NCBI GenBank assembly: GCA_017959485.1
Contig: JAGDAM010000377.1
Location: 1-5,153 of the forward strand
Direction: 5' to 3'
From: Clostridia bacterium
Lineage (GTDB): Bacteria; Bacillota_A; Clostridia; Oscillospirales; CAG-272
DNA length: 5,153 bases
Of the stretch, positions 1-5,153 are shown piece after piece. The notes beneath the pieces were generated by a model. The model ran no database searches and was not told where the DNA came from. It worked only from the letters and a program-made list of their open reading frames with translations. Position numbers and translations under genes: made by a program. Position 1 is the first letter of the stretch. Every line of letters begins with the position of its first letter.

Positions 1-1049
1 CCGCGCGGATTCGTCCATCTCGCGACGCCGGTATTCCCGAGGTCGTGCTCGAGCGTCTTCAGGACGATCTCGAACTTCGGACGGATAATCCCCGCCAGGT
101 CCTTCATATGCATCCGGATTCCGTCGGGACTTCCGAAATATCTCACGTGCCTTATCTGATTTATCTTGTCGAATCCGATGGTCTGAACGCCGAGAATCGG
201 CTTGATCTGGGCGAGATTGCGCAGAGAGGCCGCGAAAATGGCGACTCCGGAGCCCGGGAAGGAGATCTTCGACGTCGACGCGAAGTAGAAGACCATGTCC
301 TCGGTCCCGTTTTTGCGGCACTCGGTGAAGATGTCGAGCAGCTCGACGTCCTTTCCGTAAATCGCGTGCACCGCGTAGGCGTTGTCCCAGAAGATGCGGA
401 AGTCTGGCGCGGCGGGGCGCAGCGCCGCGAAGGCGCGAACCACCTCGTCCGAATAGGTGACTCCGTCGGGGTTCGAGTATTTCGGGCAGCACCAGATCCC
501 TTTCACCGCGGGATCCGATTCGACGAGATCGCGCACGGCGAACATGTCGGGCCCGTCGGCGAGCATCGGTACGTTGATCATCTCGATGCCGAGCGACGCA
601 CAGATGTTGAAATGTCTGTCGTATCCCGGAACCGGGCAGAGGAATTTAACCTTTTCCTCCTTCACCCAGGGACGGCACTTTCCGTCGCGCCCCACCGTCC
701 CGTAGAGCATGCAGCGCACCAGCGTGTCGTACATAAGATTGAGCGAGGAGTTGCCCGCGACGATTATCATCTCCTCGGGTATGCCGAGCAGATCCGAGAA
801 CATCTTTTTTGCCTCGGGCACGCCGTCGAGCAGACCGTAGTTGCGGTAGTCGAAGCCGTCCTTCGAGCGGACGTCGTCCGCGGTCGAGATGCAGTCGAGC
901 ATCCCGGTCAGCATATTCAGCTGCGTCTTGCCCGGCTTTCCGCGCGACAGGTCGAGCATAAGCTTGCGCGACAGTATTTCCGCGTATTCTTTTTCCAGTC
1001 CGGCTTTCAGCTCCGTGAGCTGCCCGACGTTCATACCCGAGTAAAGCAT
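1..1049 (-). CDS. PLP-dependent aminotransferase, MocR-like class I fold, probable aspartate aminotransferase (C-terminus cut by window edge)
   Basis: A 349-codon open frame reads from ATG at 1049 to the left edge without a stop; members of this family are about 420-430 residues long, so roughly 75 are missing. It should transfer an amino group between an amino acid and a 2-oxo acid in the cytoplasm. Visible marks are LDLSRGKP (32-39), where the family's substrate-binding arm lies; [13 protein letters not shown] (98-110), in the phosphate-binding region; SNPDG (192-196); WDNAY (221-225), whose Asp222 should contact the pyridine nitrogen and Tyr225 the PLP oxygen; and [13 protein letters not shown] (256-268), whose Lys261 is the expected Schiff-base lysine. 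These match the family annotated as aspartate aminotransferase or MocR-like (Pfam PF12897, from memory), which includes a Corynebacterium aspartate aminotransferase. The start is chosen because [20 protein letters not shown] resembles the usual N-terminus; the frame is open further upstream, and the ribosome site is weak (GGA about 9 nt before ATG). The aspartate substrate is inferred, helped by the neighbouring asnS. Confidence 0.88.
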   Translation of the reverse strand, partial: MLYSGMNVGQLTELKAGLEKEYAEILSRKLMLDLSRGKPGKTQLNMLTGMLDCISTADDVRSKDGFDYRNYGLLDGVPEAKKMFSDLLGIPEEMIIVAGNSSLNLMYDTLVRCMLYGTVGRDGKCRPWVKEEKVKFLCPVPGYDRHFNICASLGIEMINVPMLADGPDMFAVRDLVESDPAVKGIWCCPKYSNPDGVTYSDEVVRAFAALRPAAPDFRIFWDNAYAVHAIYGKDVELLDIFTECRKNGTEDMVFYFASTSKISFPGSGVAIFAASLRNLAQIKPILGVQTIGFDKINQIRHVRYFGSPDGIRMHMKDLAGIIRPKFEIVLKTLEHDLGNTGVARWTNPR

Positions 1050-1120
1050 AGTTTTGTCCGTTTCCGCGCCGTATATCTGATTCTGACGGCAGAGGCGCAG
1101 AGCTGCCTGGGAATTATTTG
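1050..1120 (-). other. asnS-aminotransferase intergenic spacer
   Basis: These 71 nt separate the asnS stop from the aminotransferase ATG. I see no convincing -10/-35 pair and no terminator. A 5-bp inverted repeat on the transcript (GGCAG with CTGCC, about 10-nt loop) has no U-run after it. Co-transcription of the aminotransferase with asnS is therefore the simplest reading, but this is an inference. Confidence 0.5.
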
Positions 1121-2515
1121 TCAGAAGTCGGCGTTCCCGGTGGTTCTCGGGAAGGCCTCGACGTCACGGATGTTGGTCATGCCGGTGACGTACATTATCA
1201 TGCGCTCGAATCCGAGACCGTATCCGGCGTGGCGGCAGCCGCCCCAGCGGCGGAGGTCGCAGTACCAGGAGTAGTCCTCGGGAACGAGTCCGAAGCGGTC
1301 GATCGCCTCTTCGAGCCGGTCAAGCCGTTCTTCGCGCTGTGAGCCGCCGATCAGCTCGCCGATTCCCGGCACCAGCATATCCGCGGCGGCGACCGTCTTT
1401 CCGTCGTCGTTCTGGCGCATGTAGAAGGCCTTGATCTCGCGGGGATAGTCGGTGACGAAGACCGGTTTTTTGAAGATCTTTTCGGTGAGATATCTCTCGT
1501 GCTCGGTCTGCAGGTCGATGCCCCATTTAACCGGGTAATCGAACTTCTCGCCGCTCTCTTCAAGGAGTTTGACGGCGTCGGTGTAGCTGATCCGTCCGAA
1601 ATCGGATTCGATCACGTTGTTCAGCCGCTCGATAAGACCGGTGTCGACGAATTTGTTGAAGAAGGCGAGGTCTTCGGGGCATTCCTTCATAACGAAGCGG
1701 ATGACGTATTTCACCATCGCCTCGGCGGTGTCCATATAGTCGTTGAGATCGGCGAAAGCCATCTCGGGCTCGACCATCCAGAATTCGGCGGCGTGGCGCT
1801 GCGTGTAGCTGCGCTCGGCGCGGAAGGTGGGCCCGAAGGTGTAGACGTTGGCGAAGGCCATCGCGAAGGTCTCGACGTTGAGCTGTCCCGACACGGTGAG
1901 CCCGGTCTTTTTTCCGAAGAAGTCCTTCGAGTAGTCGATTTCGCCCTCGGGAGTCTTCGGAAGATCCTCGAGCGGAAGCGTCGTTACCTGAAACATCTCT
2001 CCGGCGCCTTCGCAGTCGGAACCGGTGATGAGCGGCGTGTGCACGTAGACGAATCCGCGCTCGAAGAAGAAGCTGTGGATCGCGTAGGCGACCGCCGATC
2101 TGACTCTGAAAACGGCCGAGAAGGTGTTGGTGCGCGGGCGCAGATGCGCTATGGTGCGCAGAAACTCCATCGAATGGCGCTTTTTCTGGAGAGGATAGTC
2201 GGGGGCGGAGGCGCCCTCGAGGATTATCTCGGCGCCCTTCATCTCGAAGGGCTGCTGTGCGCCGGGGGTCAGGACGATCTCGCCGGTGCAGATGAAGGAG
2301 GATCCGACGTTCTGCTTTACGGTTTCCTGATAGTTGTCGATCCGGTCCGCTTCAAGCACCACCTGAAGGCAGGGGAAGCAGGAGCCGTCGTTGAGCGTGA
2401 GAAATCCGAAGGTGTTGCTCGATCTTATCGATCTCGCCCAGCCGGCGACCGTCACGGTCTGTCCCGAGAATTTTCCGGGATCGGCGTACAGTTCTTTTAC
2501 TGTCGTGCGTTTCAT
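1121..2515 (-). CDS. asnS: Asparaginyl-tRNA synthetase (AsnRS, class IIb)
   Basis: This 464-residue protein, close to the 466 of E. coli AsnS, charges tRNA-Asn with asparagine using ATP in the cytoplasm. Residues about 18-105 form the N-terminal OB-fold anticodon-binding domain ([21 protein letters not shown] at 21-41). The class II catalytic core follows, with motif 1 around FVYVHTPLI (155-163), motif 2 as [14 protein letters not shown] (228-241) followed by [12 protein letters not shown] (243-254), and motif 3 as GYGLGFERM (431-439). IGGSQREER (389-397) and the C-terminal [10 protein letters not shown] are typical of AsnRS and argue against AspRS. The frame stays open up to an ATG at 2662, but that codon lies inside the promoter. 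The ATG at 2515 gives the normal family N-terminus and has an AAAGGA ribosome site 7 nt before it. The gene has its own promoter and a structured leader; the downstream aminotransferase probably shares the transcript. All core motifs appear intact, so it should be active. Confidence 0.97.
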   Translation of the reverse strand: MKRTTVKELYADPGKFSGQTVTVAGWARSIRSSNTFGFLTLNDGSCFPCLQVVLEADRIDNYQETVKQNVGSSFICTGEIVLTPGAQQPFEMKGAEIILEGASAPDYPLQKKRHSMEFLRTIAHLRPRTNTFSAVFRVRSAVAYAIHSFFFERGFVYVHTPLITGSDCEGAGEMFQVTTLPLEDLPKTPEGEIDYSKDFFGKKTGLTVSGQLNVETFAMAFANVYTFGPTFRAERSYTQRHAAEFWMVEPEMAFADLNDYMDTAEAMVKYVIRFVMKECPEDLAFFNKFVDTGLIERLNNVIESDFGRISYTDAVKLLEESGEKFDYPVKWGIDLQTEHERYLTEKIFKKPVFVTDYPREIKAFYMRQNDDGKTVAAADMLVPGIGELIGGSQREERLDRLEEAIDRFGLVPEDYSWYCDLRRWGGCRHAGYGLGFERMIMYVTGMTNIRDVEAFPRTTGNADF

Positions 2516-2522
2516 ATTACAG

Positions 2523-2528
2523 TCCTTT
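2523..2528 (-). promoter_or_regulatory. Ribosome binding site of asnS
   Basis: AAAGGA on the minus strand ends 7 nt before the ATG at 2515. This is ideal spacing, and it decides the start against the longer in-frame alternative at 2662. Confidence 0.85.
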
Positions 2529-2538
2529 CGCTGCCGGA

Positions 2539-2550
2539 GCGCTTTCGCGC
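2539..2550 (-). other. GNRA-type hairpin just upstream of the asnS ribosome site
   Basis: The transcript reads GCGC-GAAA-GCGC, a perfect 4-bp GC stem closed by a GAAA tetraloop. It lies between the larger leader fold and the Shine-Dalgarno sequence. The hairpin is short, but such tetraloops are very stable. It could insulate or expose the ribosome site; no function can be read directly. Confidence 0.5.
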
Positions 2551-2553
2551 GGG

Positions 2554-2622
2554 GACGCGTTTTTGGGCGACTTCTTGCCCAAAATGCAATTTTGCAAGCC
2601 GCAAACTGCACGCAAACGCGTC
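2554..2622 (-). promoter_or_regulatory. Predicted three-way-junction RNA structure in the asnS leader
   Basis: Three helices nest exactly. The closing helix pairs 2554-2560 with 2616-2622 (GACGCGT/ACGCGTC, extendable by two A-T pairs if the neighbouring arm opens). One arm pairs 2561-2568 with 2577-2584 (TTTTGGGC/GCCCAAAA, 8-nt loop). The second arm pairs 2585-2588 with 2607-2610 and 2591-2595 with 2601-2605 (TGCA and TTTGC with their complements, a 1x2 internal loop and a 5-nt terminal loop). The only unpaired junction bases are 2611-2615. The fold lies wholly within the inferred leader, beginning about 5 nt from the predicted transcript 5' end. No T-box consensus is seen and no U-run follows any stem, so it is neither a recognisable T-box nor a terminator. 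It may be a cis-acting RNA or an mRNA 5' stabiliser, or a dispersed palindromic repeat. The pairing was worked out by hand; the function is unknown. Confidence 0.5.
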
Positions 2623-2633
2623 GCGACCTCAAA

Positions 2634-2662
2634 ATTATAGCATATATCCGGCATTTTTGCAA
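2634..2662 (-). promoter_or_regulatory. Sigma-70/SigA-type promoter of asnS
   Basis: On the minus strand there is a -35 box TTGCAA (2662-2657), a 17-nt spacer (2656-2640) and a consensus -10 box TATAAT (2639-2634), preceded by TGC, which makes an extended -10. By the usual geometry transcription starts near 2627, giving a leader of about 112 nt before the asnS ATG. It is embedded in an AT-rich stretch that stands out sharply from the GC-rich surroundings. Confidence 0.88.
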
Positions 2663-2690
2663 GTATAATTTATTAATAATTCAAAATTAA
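2663..2690 (-). promoter_or_regulatory. AT-rich tract upstream of the asnS promoter (possible UP element)
   Basis: Directly upstream of the -35 box the sequence is almost entirely A and T up to the helicase stop codon, as expected for an alpha-subunit UP element. It includes a perfect 10-bp palindrome, TTATTAATAA (2670-2679), which could be a regulator site but may be chance at this composition. There is no terminator between the helicase and asnS. Confidence 0.45.
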
Positions 2691-5056
2691 AAACCGTTTA
2701 TATTCCGGGGGGTATTCCAGAATTCGATAAGCGCGCTTCTCATTTCCTTCGCGTCGGAGAACCTCTTCGGGTGCCAGTGCTCCGGCATCATAGCGCGGTA
2801 TTTTTCGGTGTCGTATCTGTCGTCGACGAGGATGACGGCTCCGCGGTCTGAATCGCTCCGGATAACGCGTCCGGCGGCCTGGAGCACCGAATTCATACCC
2901 GGGAAGACGTAGGCGTAGTCGAAGCCGTCGCCCGAGCGGTTTTCGTAATAGTCGCGGATGATGTTTCCCTCTTCCGAGAGCCCGGGAAGACCGACGCCGA
3001 CGATCACCGTCCCGATCAGCCGCTCTCCCGGCAGGTCGATTCCCTCCGAGAAGGAACCGCCGAGCACGCAGAATCCGATGCGGAGCTCGTCGCTGTCGTC
3101 CGGGAAGAAATCGAGAAAAGCGTTCTTTTCCCGCATCGTCATATTGCGCGACTGGATTTTCAGCTTGACGTTCGGGTATTTTTCGGCAAAGGCCGAGCCG
3201 ACCGCGTTCATATAACCGTAGGAAGGGAAGAAAACCATATAGTTGCCGCGTTTGGCCGAAACGGTCGCAGCGACGGCGGCGGTCACGCGCCTCACCGACG
3301 CCTCTCTCGCCTCGAATCTCGTGTCCGCCGATACGTATATTCCGACAAACAGATTTTCGGGCGGATAGGGGGAGGGAAGAGATACCTTCTCGCAGCCGCG
3401 TCCTCCGCCGAGCAGGTCGGCGTAATAGTCCGAGGGTGTCAGCGTGGCGGAAAAGAATACCGACGCGCGGACCGACGAGAGAATCGCGTCAAGCCGCCCC
3501 GAGGGATCGAGGCAGAACAGGCGCGCGGAAACGACGCCGTGATCGAGCGCGAGGTAGGTGCGGTAGCGGTCGTCGTAGGCCTCGGCGGTATCGCGCCAGG
3601 ACGCGGCCCGGTCCGCGGTCGCGCGGACGGCGGCAAGCGCCTCGGGATCGTTCCGGTGAGCCGCTCTGAAGCGGTAAAGCGCGCCGTCGAGCGAAGACAT
3701 CGCCTCGCGGAGTCCGGCGGATTCGGGGAGCGACGCCGAATAGTACCAGCCCGATTCGCTTCCGTCCTCCTCTTTGAAGGAGTTTTCGGAGCAGAGCCGG
3801 GCGCAGCCGTCGAGGGAAGCGGCGGTTTGTTCGACCGCGCCGCACAGTTCGGGCGACTCCTCAAGGAAAGGCATCAGAGGGAGCAGATCCCGCGAGGAAA
3901 AAACGGCGGAAAAGGATTCCCTCGCCCTTCCCGGCAGATTGTGCGCCTCGTCGACGAGCAGGACCGAGTCGGACGGGTCGGAATTGACGAAATACCGCCT
4001 GATTCGGGCGCCCGGATCGAAGACGCTGTTGTAGTCGCAGATGATTATATCGCAGTATTCCGAAAGATCGAGCGAAAACTCGTAGGGACAGACTCCGGCG
4101 TCAAGCGCCGCCTGTCTCACGTGTCCGGAAGGATATCCGCGATGTTCGGCAAGCTCGCGGGCGAGCAGCTCACGCGACTTCCGTTCGGTTTTTTCGGCGG
4201 CGAGAGGGCAGCGTGTGCGGTCGCACTCAAGCCCCTTATAGGGGCACGTCTGCTCCTTCGGCGCGAGTACGATCGCGCGCAGACCGGGCAGCGCCGGCGC
4301 GAGTTTGCTTACGGCGGCGAACGCCTCTCTTCGCGTGCTCTGCTTCGCGGTAAGATAAAAGATTCTGCGGAAGGATCCGTCCGCCATGGCTCTCAGCGAC
4401 CCGTAAAGGACCGATACCGTCTTTCCGATACCGGTCGGGGCTGAAACGAAGAGCCGCGACGAGCGCTTTACCGACGAATAGACTCTTTCAATCAGCTCCC
4501 TCTGGCCCTCGCGCAGCGAAGGATAGGGAAACTTCATAAGAGGGATGGCCGGAAGCAGAGTTTTTATCCGCTCCCGTTCAAACGCCGCCCGCGGCGCAAG
4601 GCGCAGAAGCATCCCTTCGGTCTTTTCCGACGCGCGTTCGACGTCGACGTCGTGCGTGACCGTTTCGAGCGGCTCGGCGTCCTGCCTATGTCCCCCGCGG
4701 GTTGTCTTCACCGTCATAACGGTGATTTTTTTCAGCCCGAGAGCTCGCCCCGCGGCGGCGGCGCAGACGGTCGAATAGAGGGATATACCGCTCCGGCGGG
4801 ACGCGCCCGCGTCAAATTCGAGGATTATACCGCTGCCGTCCCCGACGGGTATCCAGCCCTCGGGGGAGGCGTCGACGGTGAAGACTGCTCCGCCCGACTC
4901 GAAGGAGGCGCGAAAAGACCTTCCCGAGACGGCCCGACGGTCGCCCGAGAGACGTTTTGCGTCGGACGACGAAAAAAGCGTCGGCGCCCTGCCGCATATT
5001 TCGGCCGCGGTGACGAGTACGCTGCCGGTTTCGCTTCCTTCGGGAATGAATCTCAT
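2687..5056 (-). CDS. DinG/XPD-like iron-sulfur ATP-dependent DNA helicase with a degenerate Cas4-like N-terminal region
   Basis: This 789-residue superfamily 2 helicase should unwind DNA 5'-to-3' at the cost of ATP in repair or replication upkeep. Residues about 10-170 resemble the PD-(D/E)XK nuclease-like region seen in relatives, but without its catalytic residues. FPYPSLREGQREL (176-188) is the Q-motif region; APTGIGKT (206-213) is Walker A; and VDEAH (368-372) is the DEAH Walker B. Cysteines 271, 278, 283 and 323 (CPYKGLECDRTRC, then GVCPYE) are the expected four ligands of the 4Fe-4S domain. CDYNSVFDP (340-348) is typical of the family. Residues about 375-525 fit the arch domain. The second RecA lobe has SATL (536-539), GGSFSEGIDLPG (666-677) and QAAGRVIRS (726-734), the arginine-finger motif VI. 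It fits DEAD_2 plus Helicase_C_2 (COG1199). The ATG lies 6 nt after the preceding stop, which suggests translational coupling; its ribosome site is weak. No symbol is given because orthology to E. coli dinG is uncertain. Confidence 0.93.
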   Translation of the reverse strand: MRFIPEGSETGSVLVTAAEICGRAPTLFSSSDAKRLSGDRRAVSGRSFRASFESGGAVFTVDASPEGWIPVGDGSGIILEFDAGASRRSGISLYSTVCAAAAGRALGLKKITVMTVKTTRGGHRQDAEPLETVTHDVDVERASEKTEGMLLRLAPRAAFERERIKTLLPAIPLMKFPYPSLREGQRELIERVYSSVKRSSRLFVSAPTGIGKTVSVLYGSLRAMADGSFRRIFYLTAKQSTRREAFAAVSKLAPALPGLRAIVLAPKEQTCPYKGLECDRTRCPLAAEKTERKSRELLARELAEHRGYPSGHVRQAALDAGVCPYEFSLDLSEYCDIIICDYNSVFDPGARIRRYFVNSDPSDSVLLVDEAHNLPGRARESFSAVFSSRDLLPLMPFLEESPELCGAVEQTAASLDGCARLCSENSFKEEDGSESGWYYSASLPESAGLREAMSSLDGALYRFRAAHRNDPEALAAVRATADRAASWRDTAEAYDDRYRTYLALDHGVVSARLFCLDPSGRLDAILSSVRASVFFSATLTPSDYYADLLGGGRGCEKVSLPSPYPPENLFVGIYVSADTRFEAREASVRRVTAAVAATVSAKRGNYMVFFPSYGYMNAVGSAFAEKYPNVKLKIQSRNMTMREKNAFLDFFPDDSDELRIGFCVLGGSFSEGIDLPGERLIGTVIVGVGLPGLSEEGNIIRDYYENRSGDGFDYAYVFPGMNSVLQAAGRVIRSDSDRGAVILVDDRYDTEKYRAMMPEHWHPKRFSDAKEMRSALIEFWNTPRNINGF

Positions 5057-5062
5057 TCGGCT

Positions 5063-5153
5063 TTATTCCGTGATGGGTGCGTATCTGGTGTTGCCGCGGC
5101 AGGTGTCGCGGTTTTCGGCGATCAGCACGCTCGCGTCGCGCGAGACTTCTATC
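5063..5153 (-). CDS. C-terminal end of an unrecognised protein (rest beyond the window)
   Basis: The last 29 codons of a minus-strand gene end in TAA at 5065-5063, and its C-terminus reads ENRDTCRGNTRYAPITE. I do not recognise the family. The frame is supported by its third codon positions, which are nearly all G or C as in the neighbouring genes, whereas the other open minus-strand frame here lacks that bias. The stop lies just 6 nt before the helicase ATG, a typical operon arrangement, so the two proteins are probably co-expressed. There is no membrane segment or signal in the visible part. Confidence 0.6.
   Translation of the reverse strand, partial: IEVSRDASVLIAENRDTCRGNTRYAPITE

Noticed and set aside
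45..1274. A 409-codon plus-strand open frame opposite the aminotransferase and the end of asnS
   Set aside because: It is antisense to two genes with clear family motifs. Strong G/C preference at third positions avoids the TTA, CTA and TCA codons that would give stops on the other strand. The translation is rich in Arg, Val and Glu and resembles no known family.
2516..2627. T-box riboswitch or leader-peptide attenuator for asnS
   Set aside because: The leader has no recognisable T-box consensus, no terminator hairpin followed by a U-run, and no ATG-initiated asparagine-rich leader peptide.
2516..2662. A 49-residue N-terminal extension of AsnRS starting at 2662
   Set aside because: The ATG lies inside the -35 box, upstream of the predicted transcript start. 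The extension is Arg/Lys-rich and unlike AsnRS, while the ATG at 2515 has a good ribosome site and gives the normal family length.
1499..2668. A 389-codon plus-strand open frame opposite asnS
   Set aside because: It is a shadow of asnS codon bias. It has no domain motif, no supporting promoter or ribosome site, and it runs through the asnS promoter.
2664..2669. Plus-strand TATAAT that could drive antisense transcription into the helicase
   Set aside because: No -35-like hexamer is found 16-18 nt upstream and there is no extended -10 TG; it is likely a by-product of the AT-rich tract.
4231..4245. Inverted repeat GCCCCTTATAGGGGC inside the helicase
   Set aside because: It encodes conserved residues of the iron-sulfur loop (PYKGL), has no U-run, and is explained by the coding sequence.
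3539..4444. A 301-codon plus-strand open frame inside the helicase
   Set aside because: It is antisense to the iron-sulfur and arch region of the helicase, which carries intact motifs. Its length is explained by composition.

Overview
The window is GC-rich chromosomal DNA from a bacterium. It carries four co-oriented protein-coding regions, all on the minus strand, tightly packed and with no visible mobile element, CRISPR array, tRNA or rRNA. Codon third positions are dominated by G and C. The protein types suggest a high-GC member of the Firmicutes, probably Clostridia and possibly a gut lineage: a bacterial AsnRS, an iron-sulfur DinG/XPD-type helicase with a Cas4-like N-terminal region, and an MocR-like class I aminotransferase. 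This placement is an inference from family resemblance, not a database result.

In transcription order (right to left): (1) the last 29 codons of an unrecognised protein (5153-5063); (2) a complete 789-residue DinG/XPD-like ATP-dependent DNA helicase (5056-2687), starting 6 nt after the preceding stop and so probably in the same operon; (3) an AT-rich gap holding a near-ideal sigma-70 promoter (2662-2634) and a leader of about 112 nt that can fold into a compact three-way junction; (4) asnS, asparaginyl-tRNA synthetase (2515-1121); (5) after 71 nt, the first 349 codons of a PLP-dependent aminotransferase, probably an aspartate aminotransferase (1049-1), which runs off the left edge.

The helicase belongs to DNA repair or replication upkeep. 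The asnS-aminotransferase pair belongs to aspartate/asparagine metabolism and tRNA charging, and it resembles the aspB-asnS adjacency known in Bacillus. The two parts appear to be separate transcription units, divided by the asnS promoter, although no terminator is visible after the helicase and readthrough is possible.

The points most worth a second look are the structured asnS leader, which has no T-box motif, and the helicase N-terminal nuclease-like region, which appears to have lost its catalytic residues. Nothing here amounts to an obviously new system. The large plus-strand open frames are shadows of the real genes, caused by codon bias.
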